Source: Neopestalotiopsis rosae (lineage: Eukaryota; Ascomycota; Sordariomycetes; Amphisphaeriales; Sporocadaceae). Taken from it: DNA of 64,000 nt. Every line of letters begins with the position of its first letter. Within the stretch, counting starts at the first letter, position 1. The translations under genes and the position numbers were made by a program. Location of the stretch: positions 1,922,001 through 1,986,000 of the forward strand of contig JALGAS010000002.1 of the NCBI GenBank assembly GCA_023078685.1, read 5' to 3'. Shown here piece after piece: positions 1-12,268 of this stretch. The notes beneath the pieces are model-generated. The model did no database searches. It had not been told where the DNA came from and saw only the letters and a list, made by a program, of their open reading frames with translations.

Positions 1-3000
1 ATTTCGTCCCGAGATAGGGCTTTCCCTTTCGGATGGCAGCTCAATTCAAAACCACGAGCCCGGAGCGTAACTAAAGTCCGAAGCAGAGGGCAATCAATTT
101 TTTGCATTCTCAACCCAGCAGACGGACGGGTCGTTCGCTTTCCTCGCACGCGGCTCCGTAAACGGGGGCAAAATGATCAATCCAGACATCGTGTCTCTTT
201 TTCTTAAACTCCCCTGGCGGCGCTAGAATGGCGGCAGTCGTCAACAGCGTCTCCCCCTGCGTTACGTATGTGTATTTTCGGAAGCGTTTCGGCTAACCCC
301 CAGAGTTGCCCATGCCCTCCCTCCCCCCCAAGTGGTTCGTCCACGCGGTGGGATAATGGGCAAATGGGCTCCTTTTGGCCGCGCGTCCCGGGTAGATAAT
401 TATCAAACATTGTTCTCACAGGATGGGGATGGGAATGAGACTGGAACAAAGGGACCCCCAGAGTAGCAGCAAATGATCCAGCCTCCCCGGGGGGCCTCTC
501 TGCAGGCGATCTAGTAGAAATTAAGCAATTCGTAAAGTCAATACCTTGCATGCATGGTAGTATTTGCTGCACACATACAGACTACATGCGCGCCCACTAC
601 TGTAATCTGTAGATATGTACCTACATTGCAGTACGGAGTATACTTGAGCGATGCCGCCCCCGCTCTGGAGGCAATGTACGCGTTTCTAGGTACAGTACTG
701 GGTTTTCTCCCCGCAATCCGTAACATGTGTACAAATGCCATGGCAAGATTCATGGGGTTTGATGTTTTAAGATTTTGGAGAATCTGCAGTCAGTATACTC
801 TGTAGAAAGGTACGTACAGTATCGAAATGGTCATTGTGCAGCAGCGGGGATTATTGATTATTACTTGCCCCTCGGCTATAACTTTGAGAAACGCTTCAGC
901 CCCCTCCAGCACGCACGCGAGTATACTACCGCATACGTACACACACAAAGAAAGAGAACTGCTGCGCCATGATATGATCAGACTGGTTCCATGTCTTGTC
1001 TTTTTTATTAGCCCGTCTCCAAACCTGGTGACCCAAAAAAACGGTCCGCGGGAACAGCCTTGGATGAAAATGGCTACTGCAAGCCTTCACAAGCTGGTCG
1101 ACTTTTTTGGATGAAAAGAGAGACGGAGGCTTGGGACCAGTCAAATCCTTGCCCTTCATACACCAGATGAGAAGGAGGCATGGGAGATCGTCAGCATGCC
1201 GCAATGCAAACATCAGCGCACAAGATCAAGAGCCCAGCCAAAACGTTGTTCTTTTTTGCCTTCTCCTCTTGACTCGCATACCCAGAAGATGGATACGCAG
1301 ATCGATTGGGAATTGAATTGCGCCCTTTCCAATCACTGGCGCTGAACCACCCGGAGTTTAAACAATCTGGGGAACATGAGAAAAAAAGTCAAAATCAATC
1401 TGCGCTTGAGTCTTGTTTACCGCTTTGCTAGCTGGTGTATGAATGGATGTACGTACGCATCCTTTTGGGCATCCTTATTACCTCCGCTCGGCGCTAGAGT
1501 CTGCTCCGACACCAAGAAGGGGAGTACGTAAGTCTTGCTAAACGCAGATCGACATTGAATGTCTCACGTTTTCTATTTTCTCCTTGCACGGTAGGTTGGA
1601 GGGGACTTGCCCGTCTTGTGCAAATCCATCTGATCTTATACTTTTCAGTTTACTGTAGTAGTGGTATGCTTATCAACAAACTGAAGTGAATACTGTAATA
1701 TACCTGCAACGGTCGCATACCAAAGGAGCAACTCGAACAAGTTCCCAAACCACCACCAGATACTGACATCATAATCAGTTTCGGGGTTATTAACGGTAGG
1801 GCCGGAAAGACTACTGCTTGATTTTCAACCGACTACTATGCACCCGAGTAATAAACGTACTACAATCACTACTACATTACCACTACATACTACCACTACC
1901 ACCACCACTACAGCTACTACTACTACCTAAGATAGTGCCAGGCCGACGGGCAAATGCAAGCCTCACGCGGGCGGCTACCGCACTACTTTAGGCATGGACT
2001 GGTGAGCAGGGATTTTTTATTGTGAGAGGCTTCAGAGGTTCTTCGTCGTTTCTTTCCATTTGTTGGTTTTCTAGTGTACTACTGGCACTTGCTATCTCCG
2101 TCCGTATCTAGTGTAGTGGCTACTATCAACCACACCATAAGCTACTACAGGTAACAGAACTACCATAATAATGAAATAAAAATGGAATGGATCAATGGGC
2201 AATGGCTTAGGTCGCTGCTGTCGTGTGCGCGTGTGTGGAGGCCCCACCCATTCATGACCCTTGCTCACAGTGTGTGCCAGGGACGTACGTATGCTCGCGT
2301 GCTCAACTTCGTCCGTCGCAGGGGATTGCCAACCCACTCGACCAATGAAGCCCTCTCATCTCTTTCCGTGCCCCGTTATCCAGACAGAAAGAACATGCGA
2401 AGCCTAGCCAGCCCAGCCAGCCAGCTCGGGTTTACTCGCATCATGGCAGCGTAGGCCCAGCGGGCAGGCAAAGCAAGGTATCAAAGCCACCCGTCCGTTT
2501 ACCTCCTCCGCCCCAAAAGGCCCATTCCCAGCAAAGAAGAGCGAGCGAGCGAGCCGCACAATCAACTAAACTACTATCTGTACTATCCCGGCGCCTGTCT
2601 GATGTGTGCTCGTGCTCGGCCATGTACCTTGCTGATCCATGATTGATACTGGAGACGGGCTCCTCTTTTTCGATTGAGTAAAAAAAGGCTGTTCTGTCTT
2701 TGTCGTCCACAGCGTCGGTCGTTCGGTCAGTCGAATCGGTCTGGTCTTTGCTTGGTCTTGTTGAATAAAACCAAACCAACTACCCTTCCTCTCCACAGAA
2801 GGAGAGAGACCTCCATTCTCCTGTCTTTACTGCAAATCCTCTTTCTCTTCTTCACCAATACACCCTATACCCAGGATACCCAAAACAGCGCTGTCGAATA
2901 GAGAGAGAAGAAATAGGGTTGTCTTCTCATCTCATCAGTGTTGCTTTTCGCCAACGTTAATCGCAAAAGTCCCCCAAGGCTGCCGTCCCTCTCCATCTTT

Positions 3001-3377
3001 TGGGCCGACCACACCACGTGCCTCATTACCTCGACGAGACATCTGCCAAATCTACAATTTAGACTTGCGACATACAACAATAATCTTGCTCTGCTAGTCA
3101 GGGGAAATCTGCAGATCCGAAGTTTGCCAAGAGAAAGAATCCCCAGGGACCTTTTTGCATTATTCTTTCCTTGGTTGTTCCACTAGGAAGTCAATCAAAC
3201 TCACGCGACTCGATTCTGCCGGCACATCTTACCATACTCTTGGTTTTGCCTTTTGACTTCCTCACCTCCTTCTTTGGAGTTCGAATACTTGACTGAATTT
3301 ACCAGTCAAGACATTCGCATTTGCTGTTTTTCTTAGTAAATCTGCAATTTTTCCGGCATTTCAAACAACACACAATC
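1..3377. other. No recognisable gene; upstream and 5' leader of the LicD gene
   Basis: I see no protein-like reading frame here. The frames present are short, overlap on both strands and show no family motif. The DNA has short homopolymers, GAGC-type runs near 2540-2555 and a CTAC/CACC microsatellite at 1858-1927. The last 500 bases before 3378 are rich in pyrimidine stretches, typical of a fungal promoter and 5' leader, so they probably serve the LicD gene. An exon of a gene lying to the left cannot be excluded. Confidence 0.5.
1858..1927. repeat. ACT/ACC trinucleotide microsatellite
   Basis: Imperfect tandem ACT and ACC triplets run for about 70 bases in non-coding DNA. No gene overlaps it. 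Confidence 0.7.
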
Positions 3378-4341
3378 ATGCGTTTTCTTCAGTCGATATT
3401 ACTGGCCACTCTGGCCGTGGCACCCATTGCCGCAATGTCGGGTGACATGGAGAGGAGGATCATAAATGGCAGAAATAAGCCCCAGCAAAAGAAGCCCGAC
3501 ACAAAATACTTCCACGAGCCTGGCGGTGACAATGAGCTGGGCCACTACGACATTCGGTACTTCAAGAAGAAGGTGCCGTATGAGGAGCACCGACCGGCGC
3601 TGCAGCATCTGATCCGGTCATACCTCACCACCTTTCGCAACCTGGGAGTCGAGACGTGGCTGGCGCACGGTACGCTGCTGGGATGGTGGTGGAACGGCCG
3701 CATCATGCCCTGGGACTATGACCTCGACGTTCAGGTCTCGGCGGCGACTCTGCACTACCTGGGCAAGAACCTCAACCGTACGCACCACGAGTACACCTAC
3801 ATGGACCCCAGCACGGGAGCCACGATGAAGAAGGAGTACCTCTTGGACATCAACCCGCACCACAGCGACATTGGCCGCGGCGACGGCCAAAACGTCATTG
3901 ACGCGCGCTGGATCGATCTCAGCAACGGCATGTTCATCGACATTACCGGACTGGCCGAGCGGGAACCGAGCAGACAGCCTGGCGTCTGGAGTTGCAAGAA
4001 CTACCACAGGTACCGGACGACGGAGCTGTACCCGATGCGCCAGACTGAATTCGAGGGTGTGCCGGCTACCATTCCGTACTCATTCGATCGTATCCTGGTG
4101 GATGAGTACGGTTCCAAGAGTTTGGTGACCACTGAGTGGGAAGGGTAAGTCAAGATACTCCTCACTGACGTGCCATGAAACATGGTCTCTTGAACCCAAT
4201 AAATACTGACTGAAATTTGACAGACACCAATGGAAGCCTGAGCTCAAGGAGTGGGTGAAGAAGCCCAAGCCAGAGGGACAGCAAATCGTCGGCCAAGCCA
4301 CTCAACACGCTCAACAAGGCAGCAAGACTGGTGGCCACTAA
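3378..4341 (+). CDS. Secreted LicD-family (nucleotidyltransferase-fold) protein
   Basis: Exons 3378-4144 and 4224-4341; a 79-nt intron (GTAAGT to CAG) joins Gly-His in frame, giving 294 residues. The start at 3378 is preferred over an in-frame upstream codon at 3321 because it opens directly with a signal peptide (MRFLQSILLATLAVAPIAA). The LicD core spans roughly residues 75-125: a WLAHGTLLGWWWNGRIMPW block followed by DYDLD (Asp113, 115, 117), the acidic cluster expected to bind metal and nucleotide. LicD proteins transfer phosphocholine in bacteria, and fungal relatives such as Mnn4 act in mannosylphosphate addition to glycans. By inference this one works in the secretory pathway or outside the cell on a glycan. 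Its substrate is not visible. The C-terminus is a short Lys/Gln-rich tail. Confidence 0.85.
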
Positions 4342-5577
4342 ATACAGTCCTCTCGCCATGAAACCGAGTCGAGGTCCTCAAAAGGACGAAGCAGCTGCGA
4401 TGCTGTGATGAGTTACGAACCAAACCCAGGCCGATCATTCAACCTTTACAGTCTGAAGTCGGCATATGATGAATTCTCCCTTTGCATTTTACGGCCGATT
4501 GATGAAGGAAAAAGGAAGAAGTCACCACCGGAGACCAGGGCGACAGAGAAAATGATACCAAATGAATTGTTGTCCAAAGAGGCCACATCAGTTCATCACG
4601 TTGCCTTGTCACCAAGTCGGTGCGGGGGAAAAGCTATACGAGGACAGATCGACAGCCTCACGCTATCCAGCCTCGTCCGCCATTTCCCCCAATAGACACC
4701 AACAATACTCAATACTACGACCCATTTCGCGATGGCGTCATCGGGTGTGGCGTCGCGCCGTCGCCATCCTCCTCACAGCCGAGGAAGCGAAGCGATTTAC
4801 CGAAGCCAACCTCACCTACACGAGAATCCCCATGATCCTCGAATCTTTTCAAACGTCTTCATTTGCATAGTCACGGCGTTCTTGCTCCTTGGTATCCAAC
4901 AAGGGACTCATTTCCAAAAGTCTTGGATAACAATGTCCTTGGATCTTTCCATCGTTTCTTTTAATATAAACCTCGAGTGCGTGTTTTTGGCACATGAGTA
5001 GCTGAAAACAAATATATACCTTGACCACTCCAATGACGAGAGGCAGGGAAGACGAAGGAGGAATGAAGTAGCTGAAGAAGAAGAAGAAGAAGCATCAGTG
5101 TATATACGTTTTTTTGGTCGCATGGCATCGAACATGGGCGGACAGCATTAGATACCCCTTGATCGGAATCGATGTAAAAAGTTGTTTTTCAAGCATGAAT
5201 ACACATGTACTACCAACATCACATCTGCATTTTGTGTTACGTGATATTCGTGTCTTTACTACAGTGATCGTAGAGTCCAATCTTAAATTGCTTATAGATC
5301 ATATATTCAACCATTGGGTCTTGTAATGTGAGTACATAAATTGTAATGTAATGTCCATTTAAAATCATAATGCTTGCTGCGCAATTATAAAAGCACGTGT
5401 GTTGATATCGTAAATCAAACATCCAACCCCCAATGCTATACCATGCTGAAAACCCAATAAATCTTGCTGGACCTCGGCTGACTTGAATGCAAATCAAGCT
5501 GCTGAGTCTTCTAATATTTCAATCTTTCCCAATGTACAGCTCATTCTGTCCGTCTTTGGCGCGCCGATGAGTAAAGG
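4342..5577. other. Convergent 3' intergenic region with a (GAA)6 run
   Basis: This lies between the 3' ends of the LicD gene (plus strand) and the WLM metalloprotease (minus strand). I see no gene. A GAA microsatellite of six units lies at 5074-5092, and the right half is AT-rich, as expected for 3' untranslated and terminator DNA. Confidence 0.55.
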
Positions 5578-6633
5578 CTAGGGATTCTCATGCCCCGGAT
5601 CAGTTTCATCATTCTGCCTTTTCGAGGCGTCTGCCCTCCGTAACCTCTCCTCTGCGGCTTCGGCCAGGACCTCTCTGATACTCCGACCTCCGGCCGCCCG
5701 ACTACCACCACTCGGACCGCCGCCGCTGCCGCCGAGGACAAACTCGCCGCCCGTCCAGCCGCCATGATCGTACGCCACCTCCTCGCTGGGCTCATAGAAA
5801 TCGCCCTGCGCATCCGCCAGGGACCGTCCGCTGGACTTCCAGTCGGCCTGGGCGACCTCCTTTTCAATCTGGTGGCACAGGTCCCAGAACTTGCGGTCGT
5901 GGTCGCTGTGGACATTGTGCGTGAGCTCGTGGCAGAGCGTCTTGCGTATCGTCTTGTAGTCGCGGTAGCCGTCGTAGGCGTCGGTGCGCAGGCGCAGCTC
6001 AATGACCTGGCCTTTATTGCGGTTCAGCCCGAGCAGGCGCGTCGTCCCCTCGTGGCTGCTCTCCGTGTTGCTGAGCGGGTCCATCTCCGTGAGCAGGCCG
6101 ACGGCGAACTCGCGCTTGCGCATCACGGCCACGATGCCCGGGTCGGCCTTGAGGCGCTCGAGAAACTGCCGCGACCGCTCCGGGTTGGGGAGGTATGCGA
6201 GCGGCTCTACCTTGTGAAAGGTGTATCGCGCTTCCGCCTGGCGCTGCTGCGACGTCTTGCTCGTGCGCACCGCCCTGGGCTGGGCGCGGCGCTGGGCGGC
6301 GTAGGCGGCCTCGCGGGCCGCGGCCAGGTCGTGGCCCTTGTTCAGATCGGCGACGCCGCTGGCCGTGGTGCCCATGAGCTTGATGGGCTTGCGGTTGTCG
6401 AGCTGGGCGGCGGGCAGGTTGGGATCCTTGAAGGGCGTCTTGAGCAGGCCGAGCTTCGGGGCGATGTATTTTTGGTTGTCTATCGGGATATGGAGCTGCT
6501 CCTGGACGGCGGTCGCCAGGTCGGTAATGGTCGCATCGGGTTCAAGTTGGAAGCTGTGTACCTTGCCATCGTGGCTCAGTGTTATGGAAAGTATTTGCGA
6601 TGTTGGCGCATCATCTGTGGTCGAGTCGGCCAT
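5578..6633 (-). CDS. Ubiquitin-like domain plus WLM (Wss1-like) metalloprotease
   Basis: Single exon, 351 residues from the ATG at 6633. The frame extends further upstream only from a TTG, so I take the first ATG. Residues about 12-90 look like a ubiquitin-like fold (ILSITLSHDGKVHSFQLEPD and a LMGT ending). The WLM domain holds HELTHNVHSDH, fitting HExxHxxxxxH with His235, Glu236, His239 and His245. Family knowledge: WLM proteases such as Wss1 and Spartan-type enzymes cut DNA-protein crosslinks and act with SUMO/ubiquitin and Cdc48; a fission-yeast protein has the same Ubl-WLM order. Gly/Ser-rich linkers precede an Arg/Glu-rich C-terminus. By inference it works in nuclear genome maintenance or proteasome-linked turnover. 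It is divergent from the ERD2 gene. Confidence 0.88.
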   Translation of the reverse strand: MADSTTDDAPTSQILSITLSHDGKVHSFQLEPDATITDLATAVQEQLHIPIDNQKYIAPKLGLLKTPFKDPNLPAAQLDNRKPIKLMGTTASGVADLNKGHDLAAAREAAYAAQRRAQPRAVRTSKTSQQRQAEARYTFHKVEPLAYLPNPERSRQFLERLKADPGIVAVMRKREFAVGLLTEMDPLSNTESSHEGTTRLLGLNRNKGQVIELRLRTDAYDGYRDYKTIRKTLCHELTHNVHSDHDRKFWDLCHQIEKEVAQADWKSSGRSLADAQGDFYEPSEEVAYDHGGWTGGEFVLGGSGGGPSGGSRAAGGRSIREVLAEAAEERLRRADASKRQNDETDPGHENP

Positions 6634-7722
6634 GTTTGCTCGGAGCGCTGGTGCTTTGCGCCAGGGAGATTCGAGAAGCAGTGTAAGATTGTAATACAAG
6701 TACTTGGTGAGACTTCTCAAGGCTGAATCGATTGTCTAAAATTAAAGAAAGGCTTCGCAGGATAGTGACAAAAACGTAAAAGATGATGATTAGTCAATAG
6801 TATTAATGAATGATGTGCTCCTGTGAATACATTCAGTGATCCTCACTCGAAGCTTCTAGTGTAAGGCAGCTTTGTAATACGTCAGAGGGGACTATCGCCT
6901 ATCGGTACATCACCAGTCGCCGCCAAGCTGACAAGCTATCGTTGTCACTCCTTGTTACCTCAAAGTCAACAACATATGTGGAAGACTTGTAACAGACAGT
7001 GCGTGAGTACTCCACCGCGTAGCAGACAAGACCAGCTCTGCGCACTGAGAGACTGTAAATAGGCGAGATCATGCATGCTGTATCTCGTCAACGTGAAGTG
7101 ACATGAATGCAGAAGATGAAGAATGCCCACCGCATTGTTCACCACCAGCATGAACCAGTCAAAGAGCTCCGCCCCTGTATGGACTTGCCCTGGCTGGACA
7201 GGCTGCATCAGAGGATCAGGGCGATCGATTCAGGGCTGCTGCGAGCCTAGGGGAACGACCAGGTGCTAGCTCCGGCAACTGGGAGCTCAACGTTATAGGT
7301 ATAGTAGCCCCTGTGCAGCTGTGGCGTGGGCCTGCCATTTCTGTTCCTCAGGGCCAGCCACAACCTAAACCGGGATTATCCAATCAAACGTGAATCGCGT
7401 TCGTGTCCTTTCAACCATAGCTACCAGACCTCTGCTGAACCTATTTACGACGACAACCAAAAGTGTCTCTTTCGGCATCTTTGAATCCTGACGCCACAAC
7501 CAAAACAACCTGCTTCTCAACGTCCAACTCTGACTTGGCCGAGAGTTCACGTCCGCCGACAACGATAGATACAATTCAGTCAGAATCTGCAGTCCATCGA
7601 TTGAATCCTCGCAACGCTCCTTCAATCGATCCTACGTTTCGCCAAGCTCTGCCGACCTTGAATCTGACCAAGATCGTGAAAAAGAAGGAAAAGAGCGCAG
7701 CTTGCTGCACAACACCGCAATC
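6634..7722. promoter_or_regulatory. Shared divergent upstream region of WLM protease and ERD2 genes
   Basis: About 1.1 kb lies between two divergently transcribed genes. A CCAAT box is present at about 7380-7384 on the plus strand, and pyrimidine tracts precede the ERD2 start. No convincing additional gene is seen; the short frames here have no protein-like character. Confidence 0.45.
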
Positions 7723-8428
7723 ATGTTGAACGCTTTCAGAGTCCTGGGAGACTTTTCCCATTTGGCCTCCATCTTCATATTGCTCCACAAGATGACGGAA
7801 CTCAACGTACGAGCTGTTGACCCAAGCCATCCACTCCTGTGTATGCCAAGCTAACAACTCAATTCAGGGCTGCGCCGGTATCTCGTTCAAGTCACAGGCT
7901 CTCTACTTCCTTGTCTACATCACCCGATACCTAGATCTGTTCAGCACCGAGTCACTCTACAACATCATCTTCAAGATCCTCTTCATTGGCAGCCAGGGTT
8001 ACATCATCTACCTGATGACCACAAAGTACAAGGCCACGACTGACCCGAACCTCGACACCTTCCGCGTCCAGTACCTTTTGGGCGGAGCTGCTGTTCTTGC
8101 CATTCTGCTGCCGTACAAGTACACCTTCAACGAGATTCTCTGGGCCTTTTCCATCTGGCTCGAGTCTGTCGCTATTCTGCCCCAGCTCTTCATGCTGCAG
8201 CGCACTGGTTCCGCCGAAACCATTACGACACACTACCTGTTCGCCCTCGGTGCCTACCGTGCCTTATACATTCCCAACTGGCTCTGGAGGTACTTCACTG
8301 AGCCCAAGCACCATGTGGACTGGATTGCCGTGGTCGCTGGTCTCATCCAGACTGTCCTCTACTCGGACTTCTTCTGGATCTACTACAACAAGGTTGTCAA
8401 GGGCATGAAGTTCAAGCTCCCTGTCTAA
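7723..8428 (+). CDS. erd2: ER lumen protein-retaining receptor (KDEL receptor)
   Basis: Exons 7723-7806 and 7868-8428, with a 61-nt intron falling between codons; 214 residues, the usual family length. It begins MLNAFRVLGDFSHLASIFIL and continues across the splice as GCAGISFKSQALYFLVYITR, the hallmark CAGIS-KSQ-L region of Erd2, followed by hydrophobic segments consistent with the seven-helix fold. Erd2 cycles between Golgi and ER, binds the C-terminal HDEL/KDEL signal of escaped ER residents at Golgi pH and returns them in COPI vesicles. The match is strong along the whole length, including the YTFNEILWAFSIWLESVAI region. Nothing is broken or unusual. It is a conserved single-copy housekeeping gene in fungi. 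Confidence 0.97.
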
Positions 8429-9193
8429 GGGTGCTTTTCTCAGGAGAGAAAGCAGCTCCACATTTCCAAGGATGGTATAAATGCACAAGTTTGGGTACTT
8501 ATGCCAGATTATTCATGTTCCCCCAATGAAGCAACGACTTGCCACAAAGATGCCGGTCTCAGGGGTAAATGTGAGAAAGGATTAGGCGGCTTGTGGCCTA
8601 CCCTATGTCTCAAACTCTAAAAAAATATTCACAACTTGCGAAGACTTCAACCTTGATTTTGAAGAAGAAAATTCCAAGCGTTCAGGTTTTGCGCGGGAGC
8701 TGATGAGGATCTTCATGGGCGTTGATGCACGATGCAGGATCGAATATCAGATGCATTTGGCCTGGCGTTTTGATAACTTCTGTACCGGTATTATGATCAT
8801 GGTCAAACTCATGGCTGTACAGTAGCAGCACGACAGAAAACGTGCTATTGAAATAAGTGTAGCGCAACGGTTTTGCGCCGGGCAAGACTTCATTTTTTCC
8901 GACAGACTAGACTTGACTTTGCCATGTATATAGTGGAATGAAACGAAATGCCCATTCATGAATGAGTAAATGAATGAATAATTAGGACAAGGCTATGTAC
9001 ACTAGAAATGGTTGTCCATAACAAGGCAGTAGGTATTGGTGATGTGTTACAGGGTTATGTCATTATCATACATGGGCATCCACTCATGGCGTGCGTACGT
9101 ACTCCAGTGAGCTATAGTGCCCACCGAGAAGCTCCCCCTTCCTCCTCATTTGGCACCACTTTGATGCCTTTGCGACAACCAAGGTCTTGTCTC
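8429..9193. other. Convergent intergenic region, no gene seen
   Basis: It holds the 3' flanks of ERD2 and of the large membrane protein on the opposite strand. Reading frames are short and lack motifs. Confidence 0.5.
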
Positions 9194-12100
9194 TCATCTG
9201 ATGACGAGGCCGAAACCCACTCGTCCGTCCTGCTGTCTCTGCTCGTTATAATCGGCATTGCCCGTACTACGACTCTTGCCGTGGTGGCTGCTCAGCGATG
9301 TTGACGGGCTCAGCGGCGCCACCACCGGAGGCGGCATGGCTCGGCTCAGGTTGCCATTACTGCCATTGCCATTACCATTGCCCCCGTCCGTCCGGGGAAA
9401 CAGCGTGAAGCGCGGGCCGGGACCCGGAGCGCCGACGTAGATGCCGCCCGCCGTCAGCTGCTCGGGTGGGATCTCGATCCGGCCTAGACTGCTGCTCCGG
9501 CGTTTGCGGAGATGATGGGGCGGCGGCTGCTGATGTTGTGGCGCAGTTGTTGTCATCATCATGTTGTTATTGGTATTGGTACTGGGTCCTCCCCACGGAC
9601 TCGTAGGCGTCAGGCTCCGCCGGATGCTGCTCTCGGGCGTGTGGCCGTTGGAGGACAAGAAGGTGAAGCGGCCGCCGCCGTTGGGGTTGGTGTTGGTGTA
9701 GGTCGATCGGAGGCTCGACGCGCGGCTCGGCCTGTTGTCGCTGCTGCTGCTGCCTGTCCCCGATAATGCCGTCGTCGTCCTGATGGCTGCGTGGTCAAAA
9801 GGTCGTTGCATGTTGGTACTTGTCCCGGTAGTCGTGGTGGTAGTACTAGTATGGGGCAACGGATCCGGCGATACGACTTCGGCAATGTTGAACGATGGGC
9901 CCCCTATATTGAGATCCAGACTGGCGGTCGCTTGCGCCAGTCCCACGGCGCCCAATTCACCGGAGCTGCGGCTTAGTCTGCGCAGGGCAGGAGGAGCTGC
10001 CGCCCTGTGGGCGATGTTACTGGCGTCGCCCACGTCGCTGCTGACGGGCGATACGTTGTGCTGGTCCCGTAATTCACGGTCTGATTTCGTGAGCCGCACC
10101 ACGGTCCGCAGCGGCGATTTGGGTGGGGGTGAGAGCGGCGACATGAATGCGGGCGAGGCGAGCGGCACCTCGAATGTGGAGCTGTAGGGGCTGCTCGCGG
10201 ATATGCCAGAGAGGTGATTATACGGCCGTGTTGGCTGGGGCGTCGAAAGGTAGTCGCTAGATATCTGGTTGGTGTTTCCGAGACCGCTACTCGATCCCGC
10301 GTGGTCGTCATAGCCCGGCTGGGCTGCTCGCTGGGAGAGATTGGAATTTGAGTTTTGTTGGTGCAGCAAGAAGCTGATATTGTCTTGACCGCTGTCAGGC
10401 ACATATTGTTGTTTCCCAGCCAGGCTTCCGTACGGTGAGTAGACTTGATATTCCGGTTGTGCCGTAACATTCAGACTAGGAATGGGCGGTGGCCGGGAGG
10501 ACTCAGGACCCCAGGATCCCCAAGTGTACCCGGATGTGCCACGCGGTGCGGCTGGCATCGCATTCGGCAAGGGGTTGAGTGCCAGCGGCGAGACAACGTC
10601 GCTACGGCGTGGTAGAGTGTCCGATGAGGGCGTTCGATCTAGTGGCGGACGCTGCTGGAATGGAGAAGATACTTGGGAGGCTGGCCCCGAGTAGTAAGGA
10701 TTGACATTGCTCAGACTCCTCCCATTTTTATTCGTACTCTCGCCTCCTTGCCTACTTGTGCTTGCCACACGGGCTACCGCGATTCTCTGGCTTCCACCTT
10801 TACTTCGTCGTTTCATTAGAGAGAGCTTGACAGGCGCTGGCTCCTCCAGCATTCCTGGGCCGATCTGTTCTGATCCATAGGTCATGGGCTGAAAGTCGAG
10901 GCCGTTGGAGGCGCCTTCGCCAGGCGGATAAAGGTTGAACTGGTCTGATACGCGAGGACTCTCTTCAGGCAGCGGAGGCAGACTTGGACGATGAGATGTC
11001 AATGGTCCCTTTGGTCCATCTCTGGGCATGGGAGGTCCAGCTGTTCTCGACTGGACGGACCAATTTGGCCGCTGCTTCTCGTCCCGACTCGAGTAGCCCT
11101 CTGCGCGTCCTGTTTCGTCGTCGTGGTCAATGGCGTGCAAGACGATTCGGTCATTGTCCTTGTTTCCATTGCGCAGCTTTTCGAGGTACTTCTTTTCTCG
11201 CTTCTGGCGGCACAACATGACACCATATACAACCAACAAGGTGAATATTGCCGTTCCTACGATTGTGCCAATTACTATCGCAGCAATCTGACTCGGAGTC
11301 ACCACGAGGACACCCGACTCATCTGTGCTACCCGAAGAGTTGGGCTGCACGAGGTTGTTGCTCACATCCTGTGACGGCTGTCAGTAAGCAAAGTCCAAAT
11401 CGGTACAGCTTCAAGGTAGACATACAGCAGTAGCAGTCGGCATGGTGGCAGACGGCATCATGACCGAAGCCTGTGAAGACAGACTAGCCTGGGCCGCGAC
11501 CACGGCACTCATGGCGCTGGCCGCGGCGCTGGACGACGCTGCCGCCACAGCACTGCTCGCGCTCAGGGCCGCACTGGAGCTGGCCGCCGCCACGGCGCTG
11601 CTGGCACTGGCGTTCAACGACTCGGTGACGGCGTTGGCAGAGGCCACCGCCGATGAGGCCGACGCCGAGACCGATGCCAGAGCTGACGAGGCCGAAGCTG
11701 ATGCGGCACCCGAGGCCGCTGCCACGTCGGCAGAGGATTGTGAAGACAGAGCCGTCAGCTGGCCCTGAAAACTGGCCGAGACGGACGCGAGGGCCGACGA
11801 GGCACTGCTGGTCAGGGACACGCTGACTGACGATGCTAGAGGGCCCAGCGCTGTCGTCGTTGTTGCTGTTGTCTGGGCTGGGTCGTTGTTTGGCGGAGCG
11901 GGAGCTGGCGCCGCTGCCGGAGCCGCCGCCGCGGGTTCTTTTGGTTCGGCCTTTCCAGCTTGCCGCTTTTGTGAAATATTTCTCCCTCTGAGAGTAGATG
12001 AACCTTGACTGACCCTGTTGGAGAGTGTTTGTGGTTGTGGAGGCTCGGCTGGTAATATTACGCCTTCGTCTACTTGAGCATGTATTTGTGTCTGCTCGAT

Positions 12101-12268
12101 TGATTCTGAACCATCCTTCCCCATCAAGCCTGTATGCCCATGAATTGTCTTCTTCCCTATTGTATCGCTTCCCAACGCGTTACTCCCATTGTCTCCTCTG
12201 TCACCTGCGGAAGCAACTGTCGAAGAAGCCAGCAGTAGGAGACATGTAATTACACCAACTTGGACCAT
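9194..12268 (-). CDS. Large single-pass membrane protein with Ser/Ala-rich ectodomain (Mid2/Wsc-like architecture)
   Basis: Exons 12268-11426 and 11368-9194; a 57-nt intron (GTATGT to CAG) joins ...PTATA to DVSNNL in phase 0, giving about 1005 residues. The parts are: a signal peptide (MVQVGVITCLLLLASSTVASA); a charged stretch; a long region almost entirely Ser, Ala, Thr and Val (about 100-281) that would be heavily O-mannosylated; one transmembrane helix at about 308-333 (IAAIVIGTIVGTAIFTLLVV) with a basic stop-transfer (CRQKREKK); and about 670 cytoplasmic residues rich in Ser, Pro, Asn and Gly with many possible phosphosites. This layout matches fungal cell-wall sensors such as Mid2 and Wsc, which signal wall stress to Rho1. 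No WSC cysteine domain is visible, so the functional assignment is by architecture only. The cytoplasmic tail is much longer than in yeast Mid2. Confidence 0.8.

Noticed and set aside
5764..6726. Long plus-strand frame (320 codons) opposite the WLM gene
   Set aside because: It is an antisense shadow of a GC-rich gene whose minus-strand frame has clear domain motifs.
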